The notes beneath the pieces were generated by a model that was not told the DNA's origin, ran no database searches, and saw only the letters and a list, made by a program, of their open reading frames with translations. The position numbers and the translations under genes are program-made. Shown here one piece after another: positions 43,470 to 52,062 of a stretch of 64,000 nt of DNA. The DNA is from Bradyrhizobium zhengyangense (GTDB lineage Bacteria > Pseudomonadota > Alphaproteobacteria > Rhizobiales > Xanthobacteraceae), in NCBI RefSeq assembly GCF_022012435.1, contig NZ_JAKLUA010000005.1, positions 124,001-188,000 of the forward strand, read 5' to 3'. Position 1 is the stretch's first letter; each line of letters starts with the position of its first letter.

Positions 43470-44612
43470 ATGAAGCCGTCCGTCAAGGCGAACCTCGCCG
43501 CATTCCAACACGACGCCAGGCTCTATTTGACGCTCGGCATTGCCAACTGGTCAGTGTTCGTCGACCACATCCCGAACAATGTCGTCAACCTGCTGACGCT
43601 GCGCAATTTCGGCTTCAGCGGCGCCGCCGACCTGTTCGTGTTCGTGGTCGGCTATGGCGTTGCCATCATCCACGGCAGGATGGCATTGGAGCGCGGCTAT
43701 GTCGTCGCGGCGACCCGCATCTTCCGTCGCGTCTGGCGGCTCTATGCCGCCTATGTGGTCCTGTTCGTGATCTACATCGACACCATTGCTTACGTCGCCT
43801 CGCAATCGATGGCGCCGGAGATCATCAGCGATTACAACATCTCGGGGATTCTCGAGCACCCGCTGCGCATCCTGGTCCAGGGATTGGTGCTCCAGGAGGA
43901 GCCGCTCAATCTCGACCTTCTGCAGCTGATGATTCCGCTGATGGCGTTCTTTCCCTTGGCCTTGTGGGGCCTGCTGCGACGTCCGAACGTGACTCTGGCC
44001 GCTTCGATTGCGCTGTATCTCGCCGCGCGATGGTTCGGCTGGACGTTTCACGCCTATCCCGACCTGGAGTGGACATTCAATCCGCTGTGCTGGCAGATGC
44101 TGATGGTGCTGGGCGGCTGGTTCGCCGTCACCGGCGCGTCAGGCCATAAGCTTCACAAGATCTCCTGGCTGCGTGTGCTCGCCGGCGCCTACCTCGTGCT
44201 CGCGATGGCCGTCACCTTGATGCGCCATTCGCCTGCTCTGTCCACCTATCTGCCTGACATCGTGCTCAACGGCATCTCGCCGACCGACAAGGAAAATCTC
44301 GCGCCGTATCGTGTCATCCATTTCCTCGCGCTCGCCTTCCTTGCGACCCATCTCATTCCGTCTAACCATCCGGGGCTGCAATGGAAGTCGCTCCAGATGG
44401 TGATCAAATGCGGCGAGGAGTGGCTTGCCGTGTTCTGCATCGGCGTCTTCCTGTCTTTCGCCGGCCATCTCATCCTGATCACTGGCGCCAATCTGGTCGT
44501 GATGCAAATCGGGGTGAGCCTGGCCGGCTTCGCCGTGATGACGGCGGTGGCGTATTATATCTCCTGGTCGAAGCGCCAGGACGAGCCGGCGGCCTTGCGG
44601 CAACGGGCCTAA
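43470..44612 (+). CDS. opgC: OpgC domain protein, periplasmic glucan succinyltransferase
   Basis: A 380-residue inner-membrane protein with about 10 helices. The N-terminal pattern LGIANWSVFVDHIPNNVVNL followed by LTLRNFGFSGAADLFVFVVG matches OpgC, which transfers succinyl groups to osmoregulated periplasmic glucans. Other OpgC segments are LLQLMIPLMAFFPLALWGLL and the aromatic WTFHAYPDLEWTFNPLCWQM. In Bradyrhizobium the substrate would be cyclic beta-1,3/1,6-glucan, which matters for osmotic adaptation and symbiosis. The glucan synthase genes are not in the window. It starts at ATG 43470 with no strong ribosome-binding site. Confidence 0.85.
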   Translation: MKPSVKANLAAFQHDARLYLTLGIANWSVFVDHIPNNVVNLLTLRNFGFSGAADLFVFVVGYGVAIIHGRMALERGYVVAATRIFRRVWRLYAAYVVLFVIYIDTIAYVASQSMAPEIISDYNISGILEHPLRILVQGLVLQEEPLNLDLLQLMIPLMAFFPLALWGLLRRPNVTLAASIALYLAARWFGWTFHAYPDLEWTFNPLCWQMLMVLGGWFAVTGASGHKLHKISWLRVLAGAYLVLAMAVTLMRHSPALSTYLPDIVLNGISPTDKENLAPYRVIHFLALAFLATHLIPSNHPGLQWKSLQMVIKCGEEWLAVFCIGVFLSFAGHLILITGANLVVMQIGVSLAGFAVMTAVAYYISWSKRQDEPAALRQRA

Positions 44613-44715
44613 TTATCGTGCGATTTTGCTAGGCCAGGGACCTCCGCTGCGCTATGCGGAATGAGGTGGCCCTGTGGCAATGGCGGCCTCTGCGCAAGGA
44701 GAGACCGGCTTGGTC

Positions 44716-45324
44716 ATGGGGAAAAGCACGAGCGATGCGGCCGAGGGCGCGCCCCGGCGCGGCCGGCCGCGCTCGATCGAGTCCACCAACGCCATCCTCG
44801 AAAGCGCCTATGCGCTGATGGCCACGACCGGCCTTGCCGCGACCACGATCGATGCGGTGGCACGCCACTCCAACGTCTCCAAGATGACCATCTACAAATG
44901 GTGGCCATCGCGGGAGGCGCTGCTGATCGACGCCTTTCTCCATCACGCCGCCCAAATGCTGCCACTGCCGCCGGCGAGCGCGGGCACGGCTGCCGTGCGC
45001 GCGCGCCGTCATGCCGCGGCCTATGCCGAAGCCTTGCAGGGCGAATTCGGCAAGGTGCAGCTTGCCGTCATCTCCGAATGCATCTCCAAGACCGGCTCGG
45101 CCGAGCTGTTCTATGCCCGCTATCTGCAATTCCGCCGCGACGCGTTGGTGGAGATGATCGCGGCCGGTCAGCGCGACGGCAGCATTCTCGCGCAAGCGCC
45201 GGCGGAAGATCTCTACGACGCCATCTATGGCAGCCTGTTCTATCGCTACGTCTTCGGTATCGCGCCGATCACCCCGGCCTATGCGCGGTCCCTGGTCGAT
45301 CTGGTGCTGCGGCCGAAAGGCTAA
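44716..45324 (+). CDS. TetR/AcrR family transcriptional regulator
   Basis: A 202-residue repressor. After a short basic segment (RRGRPRSIES), the TetR helix-turn-helix lies at about 20-65: ILESAYALMATTGLAATTID followed by AVARHSNVSKMTIYKWWPSR. The ligand-binding part has helices typical of the AefR-like C-terminal domain (LAVISECISKTGSAELFYAR, then RYVFGIAPITPAYARSLVDL). The likely target is its own operon with the RidA gene 56 bp downstream. Starts at ATG 44716, TTG 44710 (AGGAGAG six bases before it) and GTG 44674 are all possible; the first is used here. Confidence 0.85.
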   Translation: MGKSTSDAAEGAPRRGRPRSIESTNAILESAYALMATTGLAATTIDAVARHSNVSKMTIYKWWPSREALLIDAFLHHAAQMLPLPPASAGTAAVRARRHAAAYAEALQGEFGKVQLAVISECISKTGSAELFYARYLQFRRDALVEMIAAGQRDGSILAQAPAEDLYDAIYGSLFYRYVFGIAPITPAYARSLVDLVLRPKG

Positions 45325-45380
45325 AAACCGGCGTAGGATACGGCCAATCTGCCTATTTCGACAGGAGCATCGTTCTCATC

Positions 45381-45740
45381 ATGATCAAGCGCATCTTGCC
45401 CTACGAAGGGTTGCTCCACGAAGTGGTCGAGCATGGAGGCGTTCTCTACATCGGCGGAATCGTGCCGGAGGACACGAGCCAGGACATGTCGGGTCAGGCA
45501 AATGATGTGCTTGGGCAGCTGTCGCGTCTGCTCGAGACTCTCGGATCCGACATGGCCAATGTCCTGCAGGTGACCATCTTCATGACCGACCTCAGCGAGA
45601 AGGTTGCGTTCAACGCGGCCTGGAAGGCGCACTTTGCGGGAGCTCACTTGCCGGCCCGTGCCGCCGTCGGCGTGGCCGATCTCGGCCCGAACGTCAAACT
45701 TGAAATGACCGCCATCGCGGCTCGCGTGAGCGCTGTCTGA
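45381..45740 (+). CDS. RidA/YjgF family protein
   Basis: A 119-residue cytosolic protein of the RidA superfamily. It shows GVLYIGGIVPEDTSQDMSGQ, then VLGQLSRLLETLGSDMANVL and QVTIFMTDLSEKVAFNAAW, and ends in ARAAVGVADLGPNVKLEMT. The conserved Arg of enamine deaminases sits in PARAAVGV. RidA proteins remove reactive enamines or, in subfamilies, act on specific intermediates. It follows a TetR regulator on the same strand and may be its target. Note that it is read in a frame that also stays open across the TetR gene, which makes the upstream extension spurious. Confidence 0.85.
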   Translation: MIKRILPYEGLLHEVVEHGGVLYIGGIVPEDTSQDMSGQANDVLGQLSRLLETLGSDMANVLQVTIFMTDLSEKVAFNAAWKAHFAGAHLPARAAVGVADLGPNVKLEMTAIAARVSAV

Positions 45741-45761
45741 AGCGCGAGCGCCAAGCCGACT

Positions 45762-47459
45762 TCAAGGCGACTTCGTCGGTCGCACCGGCGCCGAAATCTT
45801 GTCCGTGCGGTCGCGCTCGGTCATGTCGACGACTGTCTCCATCGGCGCCGTCAGCTCGTAGACATAGGAGACGTCGGTGAAATAGCGCTTGGCGTTGCCG
45901 CCGAGCGCTTCGGGGGCGACGCGGTCGAGCAGGATCAGGCCGAAATCCGAATCCGGGCGACGCGTCGCCTCGCTGGTGTTGAACTCCTCCCAGCGGAAAT
46001 GAAACACAGTCTCGGGCTCCTCGCCCGTCACGGTCCAGTTCGCGGTAATGTGCGGATGCTTGCCGACCAGCGACAGGCCTTCATCTGAATGCGAGGCGAG
46101 CTCGAAGAACAGCAGCGACAGGCTTTGCGCGGCGCGCGCGCTCACGGCGATATCGGGGCCGCTGACGGCGATGCGGTCAGCGTGCGGAATTGCGCGCGCC
46201 TCGAACAGGCCCTTCAGCTTGACGCCCTGCCATTGGCTCTCGCTGAGCAGCGAGACCACGTTGGACATGGCGTGGATGCGGCCGATCAGCAGCTCGCGGG
46301 CGACGTCGATGTCGGAGCCATGGCGCAGCGTGCGCGTCACGATCGACTGGATTACCGCCAGGATGTTCTTCACGCGATGATTCAGCTCGTCGATCACGGC
46401 CGTCAGCCGCCGTTCGAAGCCGATCCGCACCTGGATTTCGCGGCTCAGCCGCAGATTGTTGTAGGCGACGTAACCAAACAGGCCGCACACCATCGCGGTG
46501 ATGGCGAAGCCGATCGCCGCCACGATGATCGCGGTCTGCTCGGCGCGGCGCGCCGAATTGGTCTTGGCGTAATAGCCGAGCTGCCAGTCGCGGCCACCGA
46601 AGCTGATGGTGCGCGTCGCCGACGGCGCCGGACCGTCCGGCGTCGTCATGCGGGTCGAGACGACGCCCTGATCGTTGGCGACGAGCTCGCTGTTCTCCTT
46701 GCGCGGGTCCTTGAGCGCGACCGAGAACAACGACAGATCGTCGTTGGTCAGCATCAGCGAGGCCAGCTCGTAGGAAAACGTGATGAAGCCGGCCGGCTCG
46801 GTTGCGCCTTCGGGAATGACGGGGGCCGCTACGATGACGCCGATCGGCCCGTTCCCACGCAACAGCGGTATCGGGTCGGAGGCAACCGACCGCTTCTCGA
46901 CCCTGGCCCGGGTCAGCATCGCACTGCGAACCGGCTCGTCATCGTAGCTGCGGCCTGGCAGCGTCTTGGTCTCGTCGCTGCGCGGCTCCAGATCCATCAG
47001 CACGTCGATGGGCTGCGTCAGGCTTGCCGAATCGATCGGCTTGTCGTTGTAATCTCGGATCTGTGGCTTCGGGAAGCCGGCGGCCGCGATGGCGTTCTGC
47101 GCCGCGGCGAGCTCGCCTGGCCGAAGCCGGGCCACCCAGCCAGCCACCACGAAGTCGGTCTTGAAGGCGTAGATCGCCGAGCGCAGCGGCTCCAGCATGT
47201 TGGGCTTCAGCACCGATGGCGCGCGGAACAGGCCTGAGGCGACACGCGCCAGCAGCTCACGTTCTGTTGACCGATCCTGGACGAGGCTCGCATGAACGTC
47301 GATCGCGCGCGCCAGCGCGATCCGGTCCAGCGCCAGCTCCTGATCGTGCACACGATAGGCCGCAAGCCCCGAGAGCAAGGCCCCGAGCAGTGCGATGAAG
47401 CCGATGATGAAACCCAGCCGGACCACGCGAATACTCAGGCTAAAGCGGGAGGTCGGCAA
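45762..47459 (-). CDS. CHASE-domain sensor histidine kinase, HWE family
   Basis: A 565-residue membrane kinase. The first helix (about 12-34) and second helix (about 300-322) flank a periplasmic CHASE domain (about 70-240). The HWE phosphoacceptor box is VIDELNHRVKNILAVIQSIV, with H361. The ATP-binding domain is odd: the usual N-box ELATNA reads ELASHS, so the Asn that binds Mg-ATP is missing, and the G-box is DFGLILLDRV. It may bind ATP poorly or act as a regulatory partner. It starts at a TTG (47459) without a good ribosome-binding site. HWE kinases often feed the PhyR-EcfG stress pathway in rhizobia; that link is inference. Confidence 0.82.
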   Translation of the reverse strand: MPTSRFSLSIRVVRLGFIIGFIALLGALLSGLAAYRVHDQELALDRIALARAIDVHASLVQDRSTERELLARVASGLFRAPSVLKPNMLEPLRSAIYAFKTDFVVAGWVARLRPGELAAAQNAIAAAGFPKPQIRDYNDKPIDSASLTQPIDVLMDLEPRSDETKTLPGRSYDDEPVRSAMLTRARVEKRSVASDPIPLLRGNGPIGVIVAAPVIPEGATEPAGFITFSYELASLMLTNDDLSLFSVALKDPRKENSELVANDQGVVSTRMTTPDGPAPSATRTISFGGRDWQLGYYAKTNSARRAEQTAIIVAAIGFAITAMVCGLFGYVAYNNLRLSREIQVRIGFERRLTAVIDELNHRVKNILAVIQSIVTRTLRHGSDIDVARELLIGRIHAMSNVVSLLSESQWQGVKLKGLFEARAIPHADRIAVSGPDIAVSARAAQSLSLLFFELASHSDEGLSLVGKHPHITANWTVTGEEPETVFHFRWEEFNTSEATRRPDSDFGLILLDRVAPEALGGNAKRYFTDVSYVYELTAPMETVVDMTERDRTDKISAPVRPTKSP

Positions 47460-47731
47460 TAAAAACGGAGCATATCAACGCCGCTCGAACGGCCATGTGC
47501 CGAAACAGGGTGAGCCCAGTGGCAGGGGATAATGACGGAGGAGGCATCTGTACGCAACTTGGGTCGCCCAAAAAGCTTAATCCGCCCGGCCGATCGTCTG
47601 GCCATCTGTGGCTTTGCCCCGGGCACCGGAGGTAGGTAATCGCCGTGTCCGAAATTTGTTCCGTTGGCCCCGCTTTGCCTTAGGCGTTAACGGCGGAAAA
47701 GGCTGCGCCACGTCGCCGCGGCCCGTCCGCT
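47460..47731. other. intergenic stretch between the HWE kinase and ureG
   Basis: The 272 bp hold the upstream region of the kinase gene and the end of the urease operon. No coding sequence, terminator hairpin with T-run, EcfG motif or palindromic repeat stands out. A 63-codon minus-strand frame here has no protein-like features. Confidence 0.5.
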
Positions 47732-48355
47732 TCAATCCGCTTGTTTCAGTCCACCTTTGGTCTCGATGAAACTGACGATGCGGTCGAGCCCGTCGCTCTT
47801 TTTCAGATTGGTCATGACAAAGGGGCGCTCGCCGCGCATGCGTTTGGCATCCGTGTTCATCTTCTCCAGGGACGCACCGACATGGGGCGCGAGGTCGATC
47901 TTGTTGATGACCAGAAGGTCAGAACGGGTGATGCCCGGGCCGCCCTTGGACGGGATCTTGTCGCCGGCGGCAACGTCGATCACGTAGATGGTGAGGTCGG
48001 CAAGCTCCGGGGAAAAGGTGGCAGCGAGATTGTCGCCGCCGGATTCGATCAGCACGAGATCGAGCCCGGGGAATTTCGCGCGCATGTCGGCGACCGCCGC
48101 GAGGTTCATCGAGGCGTCCTCCCGGATCGCGGTGTGCGGGCAGCCGCCGGTCTCGACGCCGGCGATGCGGTCCGGCGTCAGCGAGCCCGAGCGCACAAGG
48201 AATTCCGCATCCCATTTGGTGTAGATGTCGTTGGTGATCGCTGCGATGTCGTAACGCTCGCGCATGGTCTTGCAGAGCAGGTCCATCAGCGCGGTCTTGC
48301 CCGACCCGACGGGACCGCCGACGCCGACACGCAAAGGGCCGTGAGATTTCGACAT
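47732..48355 (-). CDS. ureG: urease accessory GTPase UreG
   Basis: A 207-residue SIMIBI GTPase that drives nickel insertion into urease. The P-loop is GVGGPVGSGKTALMDLLCKT, and further motifs are GVETGGCPHTAIREDASMNL (with the nickel-binding Cys-Pro-His), VLIESGGDNLAATFSPELAD and NKIDLAPHVG. The length is normal for the family. It is separated from ureF by 154 bp containing a 28-bp-armed palindromic repeat, unlike the tight spacing in the rest of the operon. Confidence 0.95.
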   Translation of the reverse strand: MSKSHGPLRVGVGGPVGSGKTALMDLLCKTMRERYDIAAITNDIYTKWDAEFLVRSGSLTPDRIAGVETGGCPHTAIREDASMNLAAVADMRAKFPGLDLVLIESGGDNLAATFSPELADLTIYVIDVAAGDKIPSKGGPGITRSDLLVINKIDLAPHVGASLEKMNTDAKRMRGERPFVMTNLKKSDGLDRIVSFIETKGGLKQAD

Positions 48356-48368
48356 ACTTTCTCCTAGT

Positions 48369-48490
48369 GTCGTCCCGGCGAAGGCCGGGACCCATAGCCA
48401 ACGAACTCAGTTGATGGGATGGGCTGTGGGCGCATCCTTCTATAACCACGCACATTTGTGGTTATGGGTCCCGGCCTTCGCCGGGACGAC
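48369..48490. repeat. palindromic repeat with perfect 28-bp arms between ureF and ureG
   Basis: The outer arms 48369-48396 and 48463-48490 are exact inverted copies (28 of 28), and an inner ATAACCAC/GTGGTTAT pair (about 48441 and 48457) is nested inside. As RNA it would fold into a very stable stem inside the urease transcript. The element at 1026-1142 shares the arms imperfectly. Confidence 0.8.
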
Positions 48491-48509
48491 GATCGGTTGG
48501 ATCTCGTCC

Positions 48510-49232
48510 TCATGACCGAAACAGCCGCGTATATTGCGTCTCGTGCCGCAGGCTGGCGAGATCGGCGCGAAAGGTCGCGCTGCCGAGGTCATCCAGGGTC
48601 GCGTTCAGCGCCCGACTCGCGGTCGCGGCGACGGCGGTTTCCAGCCTCACCAGCACGCGCTGGCTGTCGGTCTGGCCGAGCGGAATCAGCCGGCTTGCCG
48701 CGGAAATCCAGTTCGAGACCAGCGCATGCAGGAAGGCGTGCAGCGTCGGCGCAAGCGGCACGCCGTGCGTTGCGGCGACGACGCCGACGGCGACGGGATA
48801 GACCATTGGCGTACAGCATGCCGCGACCATGGCATCGAGGCCCTTGGCATTCCACGCCGCGCGCGAGATATCGATGAAGGCGCGGCCTTGCGAGGTGGTT
48901 TCGAGTTGCCGCTCGCGCGACGGTACGAAGGCGGCAGCGAGCTCGGCGATGTCGCTCAAAGAAGCATCTTCGCCAGCCTCAGCGGCACGATAGGCCTGCA
49001 CCAGGAAAGTCGCATCGCAAAAGCCGGAACCTTCACCGAGCATCGCGTCGAGCCAATCGGCCAGCGTCACAATGTCGGTGATATCTCCTACTTCGACCGC
49101 CCATTCGATACCGCTGGAATAGGAGAAGCCGCCAACGGGAAACGCCGGCGATAGCCAGGTCATCAGCCGGTACAGCGCCGCTGCCTCGCGTTCGGCGAGG
49201 TCGTCGGCACCGTCAGGCTCATTTGTGGTCAT
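48510..49232 (-). CDS. ureF: urease accessory protein UreF
   Basis: A 240-residue helical protein that works with UreD and UreG as gate for nickel delivery to urease. Conserved segments are LMTWLSPAFPVGGFSYSSGI, GSGFCDATFLVQAYRA, TTSQGRAFIDISRAAW and VYPVAVGVVAATHGVPLAPT, with SNWISAASRLIPLGQTDSQR near the C-terminus. The start at 49232 overlaps the end of ureE by 14 bp; the longer frame to 49436 is an artefact of the His-codon repeats in ureE. Confidence 0.93.
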   Translation of the reverse strand: MTTNEPDGADDLAEREAAALYRLMTWLSPAFPVGGFSYSSGIEWAVEVGDITDIVTLADWLDAMLGEGSGFCDATFLVQAYRAAEAGEDASLSDIAELAAAFVPSRERQLETTSQGRAFIDISRAAWNAKGLDAMVAACCTPMVYPVAVGVVAATHGVPLAPTLHAFLHALVSNWISAASRLIPLGQTDSQRVLVRLETAVAATASRALNATLDDLGSATFRADLASLRHETQYTRLFRS

Positions 49233-49863
49233 GAGCATGCTTGTGGCCGTGATGATGGTCGGGATGGTCGCAATGCTCGTCGTGGTGATGGTGGTCATCA
49301 TGCCCGTGCTCATGAGCGGCATGATCATGATGATGATCGTGGCCGTGATGATCATGACCATGATCGTGATGAGCATGGTCGTGGTGACCGTGATCGTGGT
49401 GCGCGTGATCATCATGCCCGTGCGCATGACCGGCATCGGCGTAAGCGCCGCCTTCGGGATCGAACGGCGCCTCGATCTCGACCACTTTCGCGCCCAGCCC
49501 CTTCACCATCGCCTCGATCACGTGATCGCGGCGAATGCGTAAGGCTTTGGTCATCAGCTGCGTCGGCAGATGCCGGTTGCCGAGATGCCAGGCGACGCGG
49601 ACGAGGTGGTGCGGATCGCGGCCGCGAATCTCGAGCAGCGGCTCGGGCGCCGCCACCACTTCGACAAGCCTTCCGTCCTCCAGCACCAGCGCATCGCCGC
49701 CACGCAGCGCGACCGCATTCTCCAGGTCGAGCAGGAATTCGAGTCCTCGCGTCCCGGTCATCGCCATGCGGCGCCGGTGCCGATCGTCGAAATCGAGCAC
49801 GACCGTATCGGCCGGCGTTTCCGTGAAGCGGTGTTGTCCCTTAACCTGCGTCGCCCGGATCAT
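49219..49863 (-). CDS. ureE: urease accessory metallochaperone UreE with long His-rich tail
   Basis: A 214-residue nickel-binding chaperone. The N-terminal part (1-75) binds the complex; the C-terminal domain contains RVAWHLGNRHLPTQL and the nickel-site region DHVIEAMVKGLGAKV. From about residue 146 to the end the protein is a His tail: about 37 His in the last 69 residues, mixed with Asp, Gly and Ala. Typical UreE tails are much shorter. The tail could store nickel. The coding DNA (49222-49430) is made of near-repeats, which favours length variation. It overlaps ureF. Confidence 0.93.
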   Translation of the reverse strand: MIRATQVKGQHRFTETPADTVVLDFDDRHRRRMAMTGTRGLEFLLDLENAVALRGGDALVLEDGRLVEVVAAPEPLLEIRGRDPHHLVRVAWHLGNRHLPTQLMTKALRIRRDHVIEAMVKGLGAKVVEIEAPFDPEGGAYADAGHAHGHDDHAHHDHGHHDHAHHDHGHDHHGHDHHHDHAAHEHGHDDHHHHDEHCDHPDHHHGHKHAHDHK

Positions 49864-49869
49864 GCGCTG

Positions 49870-50169
49870 TTACCTCGTCTCGACCTTCTCGGGCGTGATC
49901 ACTTCGATCTTCGGTGGCGCGGTAAAGCACTTCACCGCGACACGGCCGAACGTCTTCATATGCTCCTGGCCCCGATGCGGCACCAGCGCCTCGGCATTCT
50001 CCCACTGCTCGACGAACACCATCTTGCTGGGATCAGTCACGCTCTCGTGCAGATCGTAGGCGATATTGCCCGGCTCCTTCCGCGTCTCCTTGATGCAGGC
50101 GGTGGCGGCCGCGATGAATTCGGCGCGCGTTTCGGGCTTGATGGTCAAGGTGGCAACGACGTAGATCAC
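49870..50169 (-). CDS. putative quinol monooxygenase (ABM domain)
   Basis: A 99-residue cytosolic protein of the antibiotic biosynthesis monooxygenase-like superfamily (YgiN type). It shows IYVVATLTIKPETRAEFIAA, then CIKETRKEPGNIAYDLHESV, MVFVEQWENAEAL and PHRGQEHMKTFGRV. The GTG at 50169 with GGAGG upstream is the start; the frame upstream lacks conserved sequence. It lies between ureC and ureE within the urease operon, 6 bp from ureE, so it is co-expressed, yet no link of this family to urease is known. A role in handling reactive quinols or in haem/dimeric barrel chemistry is possible. Confidence 0.8.
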   Translation of the reverse strand: MIYVVATLTIKPETRAEFIAAATACIKETRKEPGNIAYDLHESVTDPSKMVFVEQWENAEALVPHRGQEHMKTFGRVAVKCFTAPPKIEVITPEKVETR

Positions 50170-50309
50170 GAGAAATCCTCCCGGCTTTTCTTTTGAGGGG
50201 TTTGATACCGGGCGGGACATTAGACCAGCCGGGATCGAACGCAAAACCGGAAAAGCCGTCCCGGGACATGCAATCGGCATGCGCCGGGGACATGCGTTGA
50301 GGCGCTATT

Positions 50310-52025
50310 TCAGTACATGAAATATCGCTGTGCCATCGGCAGCACCTCTGCAGGCGGACAGGTCAGCAGCTCGCCATCTGCGCGCACCTCGTAGGTCTCC
50401 GGATCGACCTCGATATTGGGCGTGGCGTCGTTGTGGATCATGCTCTTCTTCGAGATCTTGCTGCGGGTGTTCTGGACCGCATAGAGCTTCTTCTCGATGC
50501 CGAGTTTTCGCGCGAGGCCACCGGTGACGGCTGCTTTCGAGGTGAACACCACTGAAGACGCCGTGCGCGCCTTGCCGAAGGCGCCGAACATCGGCTGGTA
50601 GTGCACCGGCTGCGGCGTCGGGATCGAGGCGTTGGGATCGCCCATGGGCGCTGCGACGATGGTGCCGCCCTTGACGATGCAATCAGGCTTGACGCCGAAG
50701 AAGGCCGGCGACCACAGCACGAGATCGGCGAGCTTGCCCTTCTCGACCGACCCAATCAGCTTCGACACGCCATGCGCGATCGCAGGGTTGATCGTGTACT
50801 TGGCGATGTAGCGCTTGACGCGGAAATTATCGTTGTCCTTGCCCTTGTCCTGCGGCAGCGATCCGCGCTGCTTCTTCATCTTGTCCGCGGTCTGCCAGGT
50901 GCGGATGATCACTTCGCCGAGACGGCCCATGGCCTGCGAATCCGAGGACATCATCGAGAGCGCGCCGAGATCGTGCAGAATGTCCTCGGCCGCGATGGTC
51001 TCCTTGCGGATGCGGCTTTCCGCGAACGCGAGGTCCTCCGCGATCGAGGGATCGAGGTGGTGACACACCATCAGCATGTCCAGATGCTCGTCGATGGTGT
51101 TGCGGGTGAGGGGACGCGTCGGATTGGTCGAGGACGGCAACACGTTCTTCAGGCCCGCGACCTTGATGATGTCGGGGGCATGACCGCCGCCGGCGCCTTC
51201 AGTATGGAACGCATGGATGGTGCGGCCCTTGAAGGCCTTGATGGTGTCCTCGACGAAGCCGGATTCGTTCAGCGTGTCGGAATGCAGCATGACCTGGATA
51301 TCGTGGTCATCGGCCACCGACAGGCAATTGTCGATCGCGGCCGGCGTCGTGCCCCAATCCTCGTGCAGTTTCAGCGCGCAGGCACCGGCCTTGATCATCT
51401 CGATCAGTGCGGCGGGGCGCGATGCGTTGCCTTTGCCTGATATGCCGAGATTGACCGGGAAAGCATCGAAGGACTGGATCATCCGTGCGATGTGCCAGGG
51501 GCCCGGCGTGCAGGTGGTGGCGAAGGTGCCGTGCGAGGGACCGGTGCCGCCGCCGAGCATCGAGGTGACGCCCGACATCAGCGCATGCTCGATCTGCTGC
51601 GGACAGATGAAATGGATGTGGCTGTCGAAGCCGCCCGCGGTGAGGATTTTGCCCTCACCCGCGATTACGTCGGTGCCGGGGCCGATGATGATGGTGACGC
51701 CCGGTTGGATGTCGGGATTGCCGGCCTTGCCTATGCCTGCGATCATGCCGTCCTTGATGGCGACGTCGGCCTTGACGATGCCCCAGTGGTCGACGATCAG
51801 CGCATTGGTGATGACCGTATCGGCCGCGCCCTGCTTGTTGGTGACCTGTGACTGCCCCATGCCGTCGCGGATCACCTTGCCGCCACCGAACTTCACCTCT
51901 TCGCCGTAGGTGGTGAAATCCTTCTCCACCTCGATGATGAGATCGGTGTCGGCCAGCCGCACCTTGTCGCCGGTGGTCGGGCCGAACATGTCGGCGTAGA
52001 CGGAACGTTTCATCTTGACGGACAT
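50310..52025 (-). CDS. ureC: urease alpha subunit
   Basis: A 571-residue catalytic subunit. The nickel centre residues are visible: HIH in GGFDSHIHFICPQQIEHALM, the Lys that is carbamylated in CALKLHEDWGTTPAA, His in VMLHSDTLNESGF and HTEGAGGGHAPD, and Asp in MMSSDSQAMGR. The mobile flap is MLMVCHHLDPSIAEDLAFAE. The length equals that of bacterial UreC. It hydrolyses urea to ammonia and carbamate in the cytosol. The start is taken at ATG 52025 (the codon before it is GTG). An HD-domain gene ends 37 bp upstream. Confidence 0.96.
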   Translation of the reverse strand: MSVKMKRSVYADMFGPTTGDKVRLADTDLIIEVEKDFTTYGEEVKFGGGKVIRDGMGQSQVTNKQGAADTVITNALIVDHWGIVKADVAIKDGMIAGIGKAGNPDIQPGVTIIIGPGTDVIAGEGKILTAGGFDSHIHFICPQQIEHALMSGVTSMLGGGTGPSHGTFATTCTPGPWHIARMIQSFDAFPVNLGISGKGNASRPAALIEMIKAGACALKLHEDWGTTPAAIDNCLSVADDHDIQVMLHSDTLNESGFVEDTIKAFKGRTIHAFHTEGAGGGHAPDIIKVAGLKNVLPSSTNPTRPLTRNTIDEHLDMLMVCHHLDPSIAEDLAFAESRIRKETIAAEDILHDLGALSMMSSDSQAMGRLGEVIIRTWQTADKMKKQRGSLPQDKGKDNDNFRVKRYIAKYTINPAIAHGVSKLIGSVEKGKLADLVLWSPAFFGVKPDCIVKGGTIVAAPMGDPNASIPTPQPVHYQPMFGAFGKARTASSVVFTSKAAVTGGLARKLGIEKKLYAVQNTRSKISKKSMIHNDATPNIEVDPETYEVRADGELLTCPPAEVLPMAQRYFMY

Positions 52026-52062
52026 CACAAGCCCCGTTTGCGTTTGAATTCCTGGTCAGTGC

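Noticed and set aside
47638..47663. EcfG promoter for the HWE kinase (GGAAC on the minus strand near 47663)
   Set aside because: No CGTT or close variant lies 16-17 bases downstream.
48510..49436. Extended UreF with a Met/Thr/Ile-rich N-terminus
   Set aside because: The extra residues come from reading the ureE His repeats in another frame; UreF homology begins after 49232.
49225..49542. Plus-strand frame of Met/Val/Ile residues that looks like a membrane protein
   Set aside because: It is the reverse complement of the His-codon repeats of ureE (CAT/CAC read as ATG/GTG), not a gene.
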